Assembly: GCF_000004075.3 (NCBI RefSeq)
Contig: NC_026658.2
Span: 1,612,001-1,676,000 of the forward strand
Direction of reading: 5' to 3'
DNA from: Cucumis sativus
Taxonomy: Eukaryota; Streptophyta; Magnoliopsida; Cucurbitales; Cucurbitaceae
DNA: 64,000 nucleotides
The position numbers and the translations under genes were made by a program. This document shows, piece by piece, positions 12,601 to 24,000 of this stretch. Each line of letters begins with the position of its first letter. The first letter of the stretch is position 1. Under the pieces are notes generated by a model, which saw only the letters and a list, made by a program, of their open reading frames with translations, had not been told where the DNA came from and searched no databases.

Positions 12601-15600
12601 AACAAGATTAACTGCCAGTTTAAACCTTGATTCTGGTTTGCTGAGGTTGGATGAATGGCTGAATTTGGATGTTTTCTTGAAAGAATGAAACCATTTATTG
12701 TCTATGACTGCAGTGTAATAAGAGTTTTTATTATCTAATTGTACTATTTTTTTGGAAAGAAGAAATGAAATATGTGAAAATGATTTGGGATGAAAGAAAC
12801 GCCTATTGAATGAATTACTTTATACAAATAAAATTATGGCGGATGTTGAACATCGGGGTTTAATTAGTATAAGAGTGAAGGAATATGATACAAATAATCG
12901 TCAAGATACAAATAAAATACAGACCAACACAAGTTATATGGGATAGGTAGGTTATATTAGAAGGAAGTGTAATAGTCAAAATTAGGAGGATAAATATAGC
13001 GTGGTTTAGGAGATCATACAGAAGGAAAATATTCAGAGTTTTGGGAGAGAGAGAGTCCTCTTAAATAAGTTTCCAACCTTAGCATTATTCTTTCTACTCT
13101 ATGCAAAGATCCTTGTATTTTCTTCCTTCCTACTTCGATTTTTGGTTCCTCACAGAAGGGTATCACAACAACTATTCTGACCATGGAAGACAGTACCTGA
13201 AAATTATTGATTGGCGATAAGAAATGAAAAGGATGAAAGGGATGGAATAAGCCTTGATCGACAACTTCAATGAAAGGGAAGACAAAAACTGCATAATGGC
13301 TGAGGTGTCTAGGTGTCGGTCAATTTTGGAAAATAGCATGCATGAGTACTGTTAACTGTGGAGGGATCGTCAGTTTGAGGCTGTATAAAATACAAGATCC
13401 AAATAATCGTCAATACTGATAGGTATTTTTATAGATAAATAGCTCTAAAGGGAGGTTACAGACCAACACACGTTATAAATTATCTATTGGTCTATTTCAG
13501 AAATCCGAAGGCAATCTACCCTTCCTACGGTTACAGCATCTACACTCAGATTCCTTCTATTCTTCTTTAATAACATCTTCTTATCTACTTATATCTTGAA
13601 TCACATCCTAACGAACTATTTTCAAGAGTTACAATCCTATATTATTAATTACTATATTGTAGAAGTCACATTCTTCTTCTTTACCCTTCCCAGAGTACAT
13701 TTTCACAAAATTGGTGGTCTGACAAAGACCTTTTTTCAACATTCTATTGGTCTTTCTATTATTTGTATCATAGGATAGTTTTTGAAGCATTTGACAGTAA
13801 GTCTTTAACTTTACCTTGCAACCACTTTTCAAAAGAATGTCGAACCAGCCATTTTTATTCTCAAGGAACGATAGTGAAACTGAATATAAGCTATTGACTG
13901 CATAAAAAATTAGTAGGACAGGAGTAGGGGGTAAATAATGCAGGAATATCTTATGAATTCTTCAGAAACTGTAGTGGGTGGCATGTAAGCTGTCTGGTTT
14001 TCTTTAAAAGGGATTCTTTCTAGAGTTCAAAGTAATTAGAAAATGAGGAGTTATGGTTATTTTTACTTGAGACCTATTTAGTAGATGGAAAATTTGTCTT
14101 TTTGGGCTTTTGTTGATGTTTCCAGATTGAATTTCAAAGATCGTATTGTCTTGATTGATCAAAATCCAAAGCACTCAAGATGTCAAGTTGCAAGTTTTAT
14201 CTTTGTTGGAAGTCTCTTCTGCCGGAAGAACTTTTTGCCTCATTAATTATTGTTCCAATTAGTTTTTGAAGGACTGTTCTCTTATTTCTTACATTTTATT
14301 AGTTGCTTTTTATCATTTTCCCTTTTTATTTCTTTGTACTTGGAGCATTACGTTTCTGTAGTAAGCCATTGAACAGAGGAACCAATTTGTTCTTTTGGCG
14401 TTGTTTTTCTGGTCCCTTACCAACTTATTAAGTTTATAAGGGAACCTATTACAGAGACTTGCCTAACTTCATCTTTTACTAACTCTGAAATTGTCTGATA
14501 GAATCCTTTAGTTACTTGCTTGTCCACAATTTAAATATGCACTGACAACAGGGCTATGCACCACCTAATTCAGATAGAAAGGAGGGAGTTCTACGAAGAA
14601 AGAGGCTTGAGTATCTTGACAGCGTTGCACAGTTCTATGACATTCCTGATACTGAACGTTCTGATGATGAGATAAACATGCTTCGCCAGGTAATGCCTGT
14701 CAAGTTAGTGCCGAGCTTGAATTTTATTCTCTAGTTCTACCAATCCTTGAAAGTTGTTTTCCTTGTTAGATTGCCGTTGATTGTCCTAGAACTGTACCTG
14801 ATGTTGCTTTCTTTCAACAAGCACAAGTTCAGAAATCTTTGGAGCGTATTCTCTATACTTGGTAAGACATTATCCTTGCCTTCCATTGTCACTTGTCAGT
14901 ATATCTGTTTTTTATATCAAGTGGCAAATGTCTTTGTTAGTTTTTATTATTTAGAAGGATACAATTACAAATATAACCTAGATTTTTTATGTGGTCAAAA
15001 GTTTCGTGCCAAGTATCAGTCTAGTTATTTATTTACACATCAAGAGTACATTTTCCTATTAGGAACAATGGACACTTTGTTATTTATTGGCGTAAAGTAT
15101 TTTAAGTCACTGACCAAGCTGTGATCATGCACGACATGATTATTGGTGTGTATAGTGATGCTGTCAGAAATCAGTATTATATCAAATTTACTCAATTATT
15201 TTCAACCCAGGGCTATTCGGCATCCTGCAAGTGGATACGTTCAGGGAATAAATGATCTTGCCACTCCATTTTTAGTTGTTTTCTTGTCCGAATACTTAGA
15301 AGGTGGGGTTGAGAAATGGTCGATCTCTGATCTATCTCCTGACAACATCACAAACATCGAGGCAGATTGCTACTGGTGTCTATCTAAATTACTTGATGGT
15401 ATGCAAGATCATTACACGTTTGCACAACCAGGAATTCAGAGACTTGTATTTAAGTTGAAGGAACTGGTTAGGAGGATTGATGGTAATCTCTCTTTCTGAC
15501 CTTGAGTCTTATGTAGAAGTCATCTGTTTGAGTTTTTTATTCTTTAACTGATCTCCCTTACAACCTATGGAATTAAATATGGTAAGCCGCTTATTTAACC

Positions 15601-16737
15601 AATCATGCGTACTTCTTAATGTGGTCAGAACCTGTTTCAAGACACATGGAGGAGCAGGGTCTGGAGTTTCTTCAATTTGCTTTTCGGTGGTTCAACTGTC
15701 TTCTGATTCGCGAGGTACCCCAAGACTTTTGTATATATACTACTGTATTTTTCTTCCAGTTACTTCTTTTAGGAATGGATTAAAATCAAATCACATTCTG
15801 TATTTAAGACAGTTCAATGAATATGGGATGGTAAATTAGAAACTGCCAAGAGTATTTGAGTACTTCGTTCTCTTACCAGTTGTAAATGCAATGTTGATGG
15901 TCTTGTTTTGTTCCATCAGATTCCTTTCCATCTTGTTACCCGGCTATGGGATACTTATCTTGCGGAAGGGGATTCATTGCCAGATTTCCTTGTCTACATA
16001 TTTGCCAGTTTCCTTTTGACGGTAAGAACATCAAATGTATTTTCCTCTGACATGTTAGACCCAGGAAGGCGTAATGTACCTGGTGAAGAATATTAGTATG
16101 ATATTAGTAATTAAGGGCAACTAGATAGGAAGTTAGTGAATCAAGGCAGGTTTTTTTTTTTTGAAACGTAGACCAGCTGTAAAAACTCAAAGTACAAGAG
16201 AATTATATAGAGAGAATAATAGAGAAGGCTAAATTTTAATTTGTTTTTTTTAAGGGAGAAGGGTTCAAAGTGCCTTTATTTATACTTAGAGTTATTTTGT
16301 AGTTGTCCTTTTATATTTGAATATATTCCACATTTTAATTCTAGTTAAGAGGTATTCTAACAAAAAGAAAATTGGTTTTGATAGTTCGATGTGACAAGTG
16401 TTTAAAAATTCTGATCTCTAGGTAACTCTTCAACAATTGAAAAATGAAATGAAGGGCAATATCAAGTTTACCTACTAGAGTTCCTGTTTAAATTTTTCAG
16501 TGTAGTTCTTGTTTCTGCTATAACATTGGCTTGGGATGCCAAGAACTTAAGAGGTTCTTTCTACCTTCTTTTCAGTGGTCTGAACAGTTGCAGAAACTTG
16601 ATTTTCAAGAATTGGTGATGTTTCTCCAGCATGTTCCAACTCAAAATTGGACTCATCAAGAGCTTGAGATGGTGCTTTCAAGAGCATACATGTGGCACAG
16701 TATGTTCAACAATTCTCCCAGACACCTTGTTAGTTGA
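9621..16737 (+). CDS. TBC-domain Rab GTPase-activating protein (TBC1D22/Gyp1-like)
   Basis: Ten exons: 9621-9736, 10536-10692, 10782-10956, 11166-11236, 14552-14689, 14770-14861, 15211-15482, 15629-15714, 15920-16021, 16576-16737; 456 aa, phases agree. Residues 1-150 are Ser-rich and poorly ordered. The TBC domain runs from about 155 (WSGIPPYMRPNIWRLLL) to 440. Both catalytic fingers are present: the IxxDxxR motif is IAVDCPR with Arg226, and the YxQ motif is GYVQG with Gln261. The protein should stimulate GTP hydrolysis by a Rab on endomembranes; the family (Gyp1, TBC1D22) acts at the Golgi. The actual Rab partner is unknown. The start at 9621 is the first ATG after a short leader and opens the exon that joins in phase. 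Intron 4 is 3.3 kb and holds retroelement debris; intron 9 (16022-16575) has a possible small LTR element. Confidence 0.92.
12870..13600 (+). mobile_element. Possible decayed LTR retrotransposon in TBC intron 4
   Basis: A segment ending GGTTCCTCACA at about 13155 is followed by GAAGGGTATCACAAC, which resembles a primer-binding site for initiator-Met tRNA (TGGTATCAGAGC). An ATG that could open a gag follows at about 13182. Matching phrases occur on both sides: AAATAATCGTCAA near 12893 and 13402, and ACAGACCAACACA near 12919 and 13463, as expected of two worn LTRs. No intact frame remains, and the boundaries are guesses. Confidence 0.35.
16053..16362. mobile_element. Possible solo LTR or small LTR element in TBC intron 9
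   Basis: The segment starts TGTTAGA and ends TCTAACA, a 7-bp perfect inverted end of the type that closes plant LTRs, 310 bp apart. The flanking five bases do not match each other, so there is no target duplication to confirm it. A T-run with a LINE-like tail is nested at about 16150. Confidence 0.35.
16150..16230 (-). mobile_element. LINE-like 3' tail
   Basis: A run of about 12 T is followed by GAAACGTAGACC and CTCAAAGTACAAGAGAATTA, matching the recurring minus-strand LINE tail seen at 3480 and 51277. Confidence 0.4.
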
Positions 16738-17697
16738 ATGGGATTTGTTATACTCGCTTACACTTGGAAGGTTCACCAATTTTTCCGTCCTTTTCTTTCT
16801 TGAATGGGGTTTCTGCTGCTCTGTTTGTGTAAGGAAACGATTCAAATGTTCTGCCATGTATCATCCCTTATATCGTTTGTATTTTCTGGTCAATTATTTG
16901 TAGATTCACTTTATATATTTCGACGGAGTAAAAGTACGTTCTAATGAAGCTCTCTGCTGAAAAGGTGGATAAATGGTTGATCTTGACATACTCGTATTTT
17001 TTCTATTTTGTTTGAGAGGTTTTTGCTCATAGGAGATTAGTGCCCCTTCAGTGATCAAAAATATCATTTTGGTCCCTATTCATTATTATGGTCTTTATCC
17101 ATTTTCTCCTCGTACCATTTAAAATTTTAAATTTAGTCCTTCAAAATTTAAATTTGTTAAATGATAGAGAGATGTTTTCAAAGATAGTACAATGAGCTAA
17201 CTTGTTTACAAAATAACAAAAATTTTACTTTCTATATGTAATAAATTGTTAGGTTTAAATAAACATCATTTTAGCAATAAACATGGGTAAATATCTATGT
17301 TATCACAAATCGAAATATATTTATAAACATTTTCAACATTTGTTTGTAATAGTTTAACCTTGTATTCGTACTTTTAAATTTGTAACAATTTATTATTTGA
17401 CCTGTATTTATACTTTTAAATTTGTACATAATTTATTTCAAAATTTACTGGATTACGGATGGTCATTTAAGTTTCTATTGTATCAATCTATCCTTGTTTA
17501 ATTCCGGTTGAAACAGAAGAAAACTATAGCATTAGCCACTCGCATCATAGTTATTAGTTAATGAGAGAACCTCTAGGACTAGAGTTTACCTTCATTCATT
17601 ACTAGCTGTTACAAAGTATTCAAGGATTATGAGAATCCCAAAGACATTGATCAGATAAAAAATCAAATACATTCCCAGAAGTAACCCAACTGCATGT
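16738..17697. other. Spacer between convergent TBC and PPR genes
   Basis: This holds the 3' untranslated regions of two convergent genes. 17040-17480 is AT-rich with phrases such as TTTAGTCCTTCAAAATTT, which recur in the fold-back element at 41110 and are typical of dispersed plant repeats. No gene is visible. Confidence 0.6.
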
Positions 17698-19075
17698 TTA
17701 AAGAATTCGAACTTTCGTTGTCAGTTTCTGCCCGTTATCGTTGAAAAACTTCTGAGGATTATCCAAGTACTCATTACAGTCTTTCTTCACCACTACAGCA
17801 AATTCTTCCCTAAATTTCTCAAGATTCTTTATCAAGATCTTGAAAGTCAGTTCATCTGGAGTACAACCTGAAGCTATCATCAATCTGTATGTCTCAACAG
17901 CTCTTTCGATCATGTCCACTTGCAGATATGCTCCCATCATTTCATTGAAAGCTCTTGTATCTGGTTCTAACCCATCCTTTCTTAACTTATGAAAAACCTC
18001 TTCAGCCATTTCAATCATTTTGTTCTTTCCCATCAGCATAATCATTCCATGGTATAACCTTAAATCTGGCTCGAACCATTCTTCATTTTGCATAAATTTG
18101 AAGACCTAAAGCCTGAATTCAGTTAAGATGAAATAAAATTTGAAATGGAAGGAATGCTAAAGGCTGCAGAAGAGAATCCAGATGTATCATTCCAGTGAAC
18201 TTTTATGATCAGAATTTCAAATGATTGTATTTCTTGTAAAGGAAAAAGCCAAAACAAAATAAATGATTTTTTTTTTATGTATACAAGACAATTTCAATTT
18301 CATTGATAATTAAAGTATCTGAAGAAATCCAAGAGTACAAAGGAACCGATTCGTATGGTATACAAAATGTGTTTCCTTTTGATAACGAAATAAAATGCAA
18401 AAGTACAGCTACAATAACACCATCAAGCACTCATTGTTATAATAATTGCATAAAATGAAACTTGAAATTTTAACTCAATAGCAATGCAAAAAGAAAATTT
18501 AAACTATGCAAAAATAAATGACAGCGAAAGAAAATGCAAAAATACAGCACCATCAACCTTTTACTCATTGTTGTAATTGAACCTTATAAAACCTGAACTC
18601 TAAGGACCATTGGTATTGAGTTGAACTTTCAATTTATGCAATTATTATAACTAAGCCAGCCATAAGAGAGTTCAAGGCATAAAAATATAATATCTAGCTT
18701 TTGCAATATTCCCAGACGTTAAACAGGAGTAAGCAATACCTGAAGCGATAATTCCAGTTCATTTTGCCTTTGTAATTCAGACAGAGCATCAAACAAGTCT
18801 GCTTTAAGCAATCTGCCGAGCTTGGTATTGATAACGTCTTCCATTTTGGAGGTGGATTTAGCAAGCTTGAGAGATTGAACTGCTTGAATTGCCTCATTGG
18901 AGGGCACCCTTGACAACCCTAAGGGCCTGTTCGAGCCCTTTCTGAGGCCACAAATGATATTTGGAGGTGGAGCTGCCGTACCACAACGGAGGCTTCGGTT
19001 CGTGAGGTTTTGGCGAAGACCCAATTGAAGAAAATGGAGTTGAAGAGGACCCACTAGAGTAGATTTCATCTCCAA
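17698..19075 (-). CDS. Short P-class PPR protein, THA8-like family
   Basis: Two exons on the minus strand: 19075-18740 and 18105-17698, giving 247 aa. The first 60 or so residues are basic and Ser/Asn-rich, suiting an organelle transit peptide. Residues 75 to about 230 contain a few PPR units: FEPDLRLYHGMIMLMGKNKM, LEPDTRAFNEMMGAYLQ and CTPDELTFKILIKNLEKF each show the DxxxxNxxI/M repeat style. The THA8 group of very short PPR proteins binds organelle RNA and supports intron splicing; the RNA target here is unknown. A second Met lies two codons downstream of the first (MEMKS), so the true start is uncertain by two residues. The intron (18106-18739) holds a LINE-like tail. The gene is head-to-head with 19313-19822. 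Confidence 0.85.
18268..18345 (-). mobile_element. LINE-like 3' tail in PPR intron
   Basis: A T-run is followed by TTTCAATTTCATTGATAATT, then CAAGAGTACAAAGG. It has the same architecture as the other minus-strand tails in this window. Here it lies in the sense orientation of its host gene. Confidence 0.4.
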
Positions 19076-19312
19076 CCGCCCTTTTGCGAGAAACTCAGTT
19101 CAGTGAAGATGGGATGTAGCAGAAATCTAATGGTATGGGTATTCTTAAAATTTTTGAGAAGCTTATTGGAAAGGTTTAAAGATATTTTTCTAATCTATAT
19201 GAAAACTACACTTGATATAAAAGGCTTTTGTCTTCAGATATTTATTAAAGTGTCCTTCAAAACCAGAATTGGTGGAGGGAAGGAGAGAGCGAGAGCGAGA
19301 GCGAGAAAGATA
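19076..19312. promoter_or_regulatory. Shared divergent promoter, 237 bp
   Basis: This is the whole space between the start codons of the minus-strand PPR gene and the plus-strand 169-aa gene. Both leaders and both promoters must fit here or overlap the opposite coding region. It includes a GAGAGCGAGAGCGAGAGCGA purine repeat (about 19283-19304) in the leader of the plus-strand gene. No obvious TATA box serves either side. Confidence 0.55.
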
Positions 19313-19822
19313 ATGGGAATATCAGCTTCGAAACGAGTCAGAAACTCACTTACCAACTCGCATGAATTTGACTCAGCCTGCAATTCAACCTTCTCCCACT
19401 GCCTTGCCCTAACACAGCACGCATACAACGGCGTTTTCCCCTATCAACTCTGCACCGCCGCCGACCACCTTCACCACCTCCTCACCGTCGTCCAGCCGCA
19501 TCCACTAATCACCAACTGGCTTCCCTCTCCCCCGACTCGTCTCCAGGTGGACTCAGCACTACGAGCCGTCAATCGCGATGACTCGGATCGTGAAGACGAA
19601 GCACTAGGACTGATCCTGTTTAACCGTTGGGCGATTGAACTATTCGCAGAGGCTGTGGTGAAGAACGTGGGAAAGAAAGTGATGGTTCGAGTTCCGGTGG
19701 GAATCGCCGGAATCGCCGGAATCGGCGCCGTGACTCGGTCCGGAAAGGATGTGGTTGGAACTGTGGTTGCAGTGTACGCTCTCGGCGTTGCGACTTCGGT
19801 ATATCTCAGTTTGTCGGGATAG
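19313..19822 (+). CDS. Unknown 169-aa protein with N-myristoylation signal
   Basis: Single exon. I do not recognise the family by name. The N-terminus MGISASKRVR fits the N-myristoylation rule (Gly2, small residue at 6, then Lys-Arg), so the mature protein may sit on a membrane. The middle has many His, Leu and Pro and reads as helical (about 40-95). It is followed by an acidic stretch, DDSDREDEALG, and FNRWAIELFAEAVVKNVGKK. The C-terminus, from about 125, is Gly/Val/Ala-rich and hydrophobic (RVPVGIAGIAGIGAV, then VVGTVVAVYALGVATSVYL), possibly a membrane hairpin or glycine zipper. The open frame extends upstream to 19103, but that part overlaps the divergent promoter. The coding region is much more GC-rich than its surroundings, which supports it as real. 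Confidence 0.75.
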   Translation: MGISASKRVRNSLTNSHEFDSACNSTFSHCLALTQHAYNGVFPYQLCTAADHLHHLLTVVQPHPLITNWLPSPPTRLQVDSALRAVNRDDSDREDEALGLILFNRWAIELFAEAVVKNVGKKVMVRVPVGIAGIAGIGAVTRSGKDVVGTVVAVYALGVATSVYLSLSG

Positions 19823-21082
19823 CAATAGAAGAGCCTTCGAAGCTTCTTTGGTTTATCTCAGTTTTGGTTTATCACTTAAACAGCAAGCCATTTAATAATA
19901 GAATTTTCGTATCCAATTCGAAGCTTTTTTGAATAGATGACTCTTTTTTCAATCATGTTCATGTCGACGATACTTTCTCACACATGTATGAATTCTAACT
20001 TTCTACTCAGGTCGATACTATTTCATATTAAATGTGTCTTTTTCTCTTAATACGTTTAGTTACTAATCACAAATTTTCATAAGAATCAATAATAGTTAAG
20101 ATAGAATCATTAATTAGTATAATCTTCCTTTAAAAAGCTTAGGTTGGATATTCAATCTTCTATTCTATTCTTCTAGTGTTGTAATAAGAAAATAGTCTAA
20201 ATGGTATTTTGTTTAAAATTTTAAGTTTTAGGATAAAGAAAATGAATGTTAATACTTTTCATTTATAGTATAGAGATGTTTATTGAGCTATGCAATTATC
20301 AATTTAAATCTAGAAAGCAAATACAGAGTGTTAGAGAATTCGAACCTTGTTGAGAATAAATGGAAATATAACTTATTATTTGCTAGAATCTTTTACCATT
20401 TGATTAATGATTTCAAAAATATTTTACTTGAATAGTTTGAATTTCGTAAATTAATTACCATTTTAATTTAATAAAATCAATGAAATAAGTATATGTATGT
20501 TTTTGAAGTACGTTCAAATTAAACTATATAAGCTATATGTCGCCTTTAAATAACCATTCTAAGTATGTTTTCGAAGTTCTGGAGGGAAGACATGTAAAAG
20601 ACTACATGTGAACATTTGAAAATACAAAGTCTATAAAGGTTTCAATTACATATTTTAGTTCAAGGAATTTATCATAAAAGTGTAAAGATTTTGATGTAAC
20701 AATGATTTTCTGTACATAGCTCAAGAGATTAAGGAAAAAGAAGCCAACTTTGAGGTCAAAAGTTATCATTTTACCACCTATTGGGTAAAATATTATGAGA
20801 TTGGAAATTGAATTTCCATTTTTGAAATCATAGAAATGGTGGTTCATAGGAAGAGAGTTCTAGATCAAAGTGAAGAAAGATATACATAAACCCAAATGGT
20901 CTAAATATTTCCTCATCAAATTCTACTCACAACAAGGCAGGGGAAAATTGAAGCATGGCAGCAAGTGTTTTCTCATCATATACAAATTTCTAGCTTGCTT
21001 TTCCTTTGGTTTTCTGGGCTGAATGTAAATGAAAACCAAAGAAAAGGAATGAAGAGTTTAAAAGAGATTATTGTATAGCTAC
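19823..21082. other. Spacer between convergent genes
   Basis: AT-rich, holding the 3' ends of the 169-aa gene and of the minus-strand FKBP gene. No coding region, RNA gene or clear element end is visible. Confidence 0.6.
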
Positions 21083-24000
21083 TCACTCTTCATCTTCTTC
21101 AAGGCCAGGTATGTATTCAAGACTGACATCAAATACCACAGGGCTATTTGGAGCCACCCTTGGCCTTCCTGGAGCTGATGTGAGCCCTTTTGGGAATGCC
21201 AACTATAGGAACACAAACATTAAGAAGAATCATAATGTGATGATGAAAACATGATATTTGGTTATTGTGATCAGCACTTAGAAAGAGGGTTGAATTTCGA
21301 TGTTTGTATCATTTAGTCTAAGTACCTCTTAGATATTTGAATTTTGATTGTTCTATGTAGTTCTTACTATCAATTAAGTGAAGGTTAAATCTCTATAGTC
21401 TGGAGAAATTAGAAGTTAATCTCTATGGTTTATTAATTATAATTTAGTTTTTACGGTTTGGTAAAACCTTCCCAGATAGTAAACCATAGGGACTGCATTC
21501 AAACTTTCAAACTATATGAATGAAATTTGTAATTTAATTCTAAATGAATCACTTCGAAAAAGAAATTGGGTTGCAATTTGCATATGCCACTTTCTTTTGA
21601 ACAATTGTCTGATTTCCTTTGCCACTTGATTGTCTCTTTCTGCCCCATATTGCAATATATTTCCGCTCCTTTATTTCTTGAGTACCAATCTCTAGACATC
21701 ATTCCAAACAGCCAAAGGAACTTTAAATGACTGCAATTCTAAACTCTTACGGCAATTCTAAACTCTTACGGTTGCAGATAGTTTTACTAGGTTGAGATGT
21801 TTTAGGAGGTAAAAAAGTTGAAACTAGAACAGAGAAAACACATCTTACAGGTCCGGGAATGTAAAGTCGACGCTTTCCTCCGACTTTCATGCTTAAAATC
21901 CCTTCATCAAGACCTTTGATTACCTGTTTAATTCGAATTACTAAAAAAAAAAAAAATACTATGAAACTCCAGGGAATCGAAAGCACTTGAAGCACTTACT
22001 TGACCAGATCCAACTCGAAAGATATAAAGCTGATTCTTCTCAAGTGAACTATATAAAATGGAAGACAGATTAATATTTCATGGACAATTGATGGCTTCCT
22101 CATATCATATATTTTAGAGGACGCCTTAAAACAGTGGAAATTCAATAGTTCCACAAAATGCACTGGGGGCTGGGCTTAACCTGTCAAAGATTTGTCCAGA
22201 TGGAACCATTGCAACATAGTTTGCAGCTACCTGTGGGCAAATCATCTTAACTGTTAGAAGTTGAGGTAAAACCAAAATTCCGGAACTATTTTTACTCTTT
22301 ACGCACAAATTAATTGTAATTTAGATAAATGTTTTTCTTCTAATATTCATGTATTACTTCTTTCATGTCAAACGAAACTTGGGAGTCAGAGATTTCCCCT
22401 GGCTTCTCTTTTCTTTCTTTCCCTTTACTTTTTCGCCTCCCTTTGTGGGAGGTTGGGAGTGGGGATAATACAAGTCATTCGAGAAACAAAAACAAAAATA
22501 GACCTGAAATCCAATAGGAGGACTAGGACCTCCACCAACTTTGATGTCCTTGTACTGCAAACCAGACTCAGTCGTGACCATAGGAACCTTCATCAACAAT
22601 AAGAATTCCAAAAGTCATTGTTTAGGTGGATCTGCAAATGAGAAAGTTAGTCTTAAATATACAAATTGCACCCTGAAGTTTAAGAAATTGAAGTTGTCTG
22701 ATGCAGTTTTAAGCAATATAACCTTTTCTAACATTGGTGAATATCTAAACCAAATTGTGCACTCTCAATTAATTTCACAAGTCAACAGCCCAAAACTTTT
22801 CTATGTTTAGTGGTAAAAAATATTTGTAGAATATTAAATTCTAGATAGGTGGTTGTCGTGATTTGATACTCTTTTTTGTTAGTCCTTTATCATTACATTT
22901 TCCCTTATTTGACTACTAGAAACACCCGGATGGTTTTCTTAAACAAAATCTTGTTACACCTTAAATGTTTTAATGAATTAATAGAAATGCCAAAGTTGTT
23001 CACTAAAATTTAAAGGAATATTTAAATATGTCTAACTCTAACATTATATCCCCTAGATGAATCATCTTTAAGCATCAAAGAAAATAACTATGAGATGCAG
23101 AGCAAAGAAAATAAAATTCTAACTAGGAATGGTGTTCGGTCAAAGAACTTAAAAGTATCAAGATAAAACGGGAATTAGGGAAAGAATAGGAGAGAGATTT
23201 AGGAAGAGAAAAGAAGATACCAGGGAAAAACTCACTAACTAATCTATACACAATCCAATTCAATGAAAGGACATGTAACCTCACCATACATTTTCAATTT
23301 CTTTCTCGCAGGCATCGTCACATAATCTTGGCTTGTCCTCTGGAGGCAAACCAGCTGCCTTGGCATTTAGAGCATCTATAACGAGACTTGACGTTCCACA
23401 AATTAAACCAATCATCTCTCTTCTTCCAGTCAAATTGAATTCCTTAGCGTACTCTTTCATCCTCCATTCTTTCGCACTGATATTGGCATTCATGCAGCGC
23501 ACGACAAGAGATCGTATTTTATCACTGGAAATTCCTTGGTGTATTCCAGAAGCTGAACCTGACTTGAGCAACAAGATGAGCATCAAAGAGATGTATCTCA
23601 AAGTATAAGATTAAAAGGTTCAAGTACAAATCGTAATTATAAGTTGGGCATATACACTTCATTGAACATTAAATTATAGTGTATAGTCCACATTCTGAAA
23701 CAATGTGTAACTTTCCCAATAATAATTCAAGAAATAAAAAACAAGTCCTTCACTCTTCTAAGTGTAATCTGACGTATCTTTACATAACACACTCTTTGCA
23801 GCCAACTTCCAAACATGTGAAAAGATGAAAGTTTTGATGATCTTCAGTTGAATAAAAGAAGGTGCAGATCCAAGTACAACATACGAAAAAAAAAGATCAA
23901 TTTGGAGTTTTTAAATTGTCCTTCCAAGCAATATACCGTTTTCCTCAGATGCAAAGTAAAGACTCCAGAGATGGATGTCTGCACTGAGAAGTTACAATTC

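Noticed and set aside
14747-15124. 125-codon plus-strand frame in the RabGAP gene
   Set aside because: It overlaps exon 6 in a different frame and then runs through intron 6; the true exon at 14770-14861 encodes the catalytic IAVDCPR.
19103-19312. N-terminal extension of the 169-aa protein
   Set aside because: The upstream 70 codons cover the divergent promoter and a GAGAGC repeat, and the later Met gives a proper myristoylation signal.
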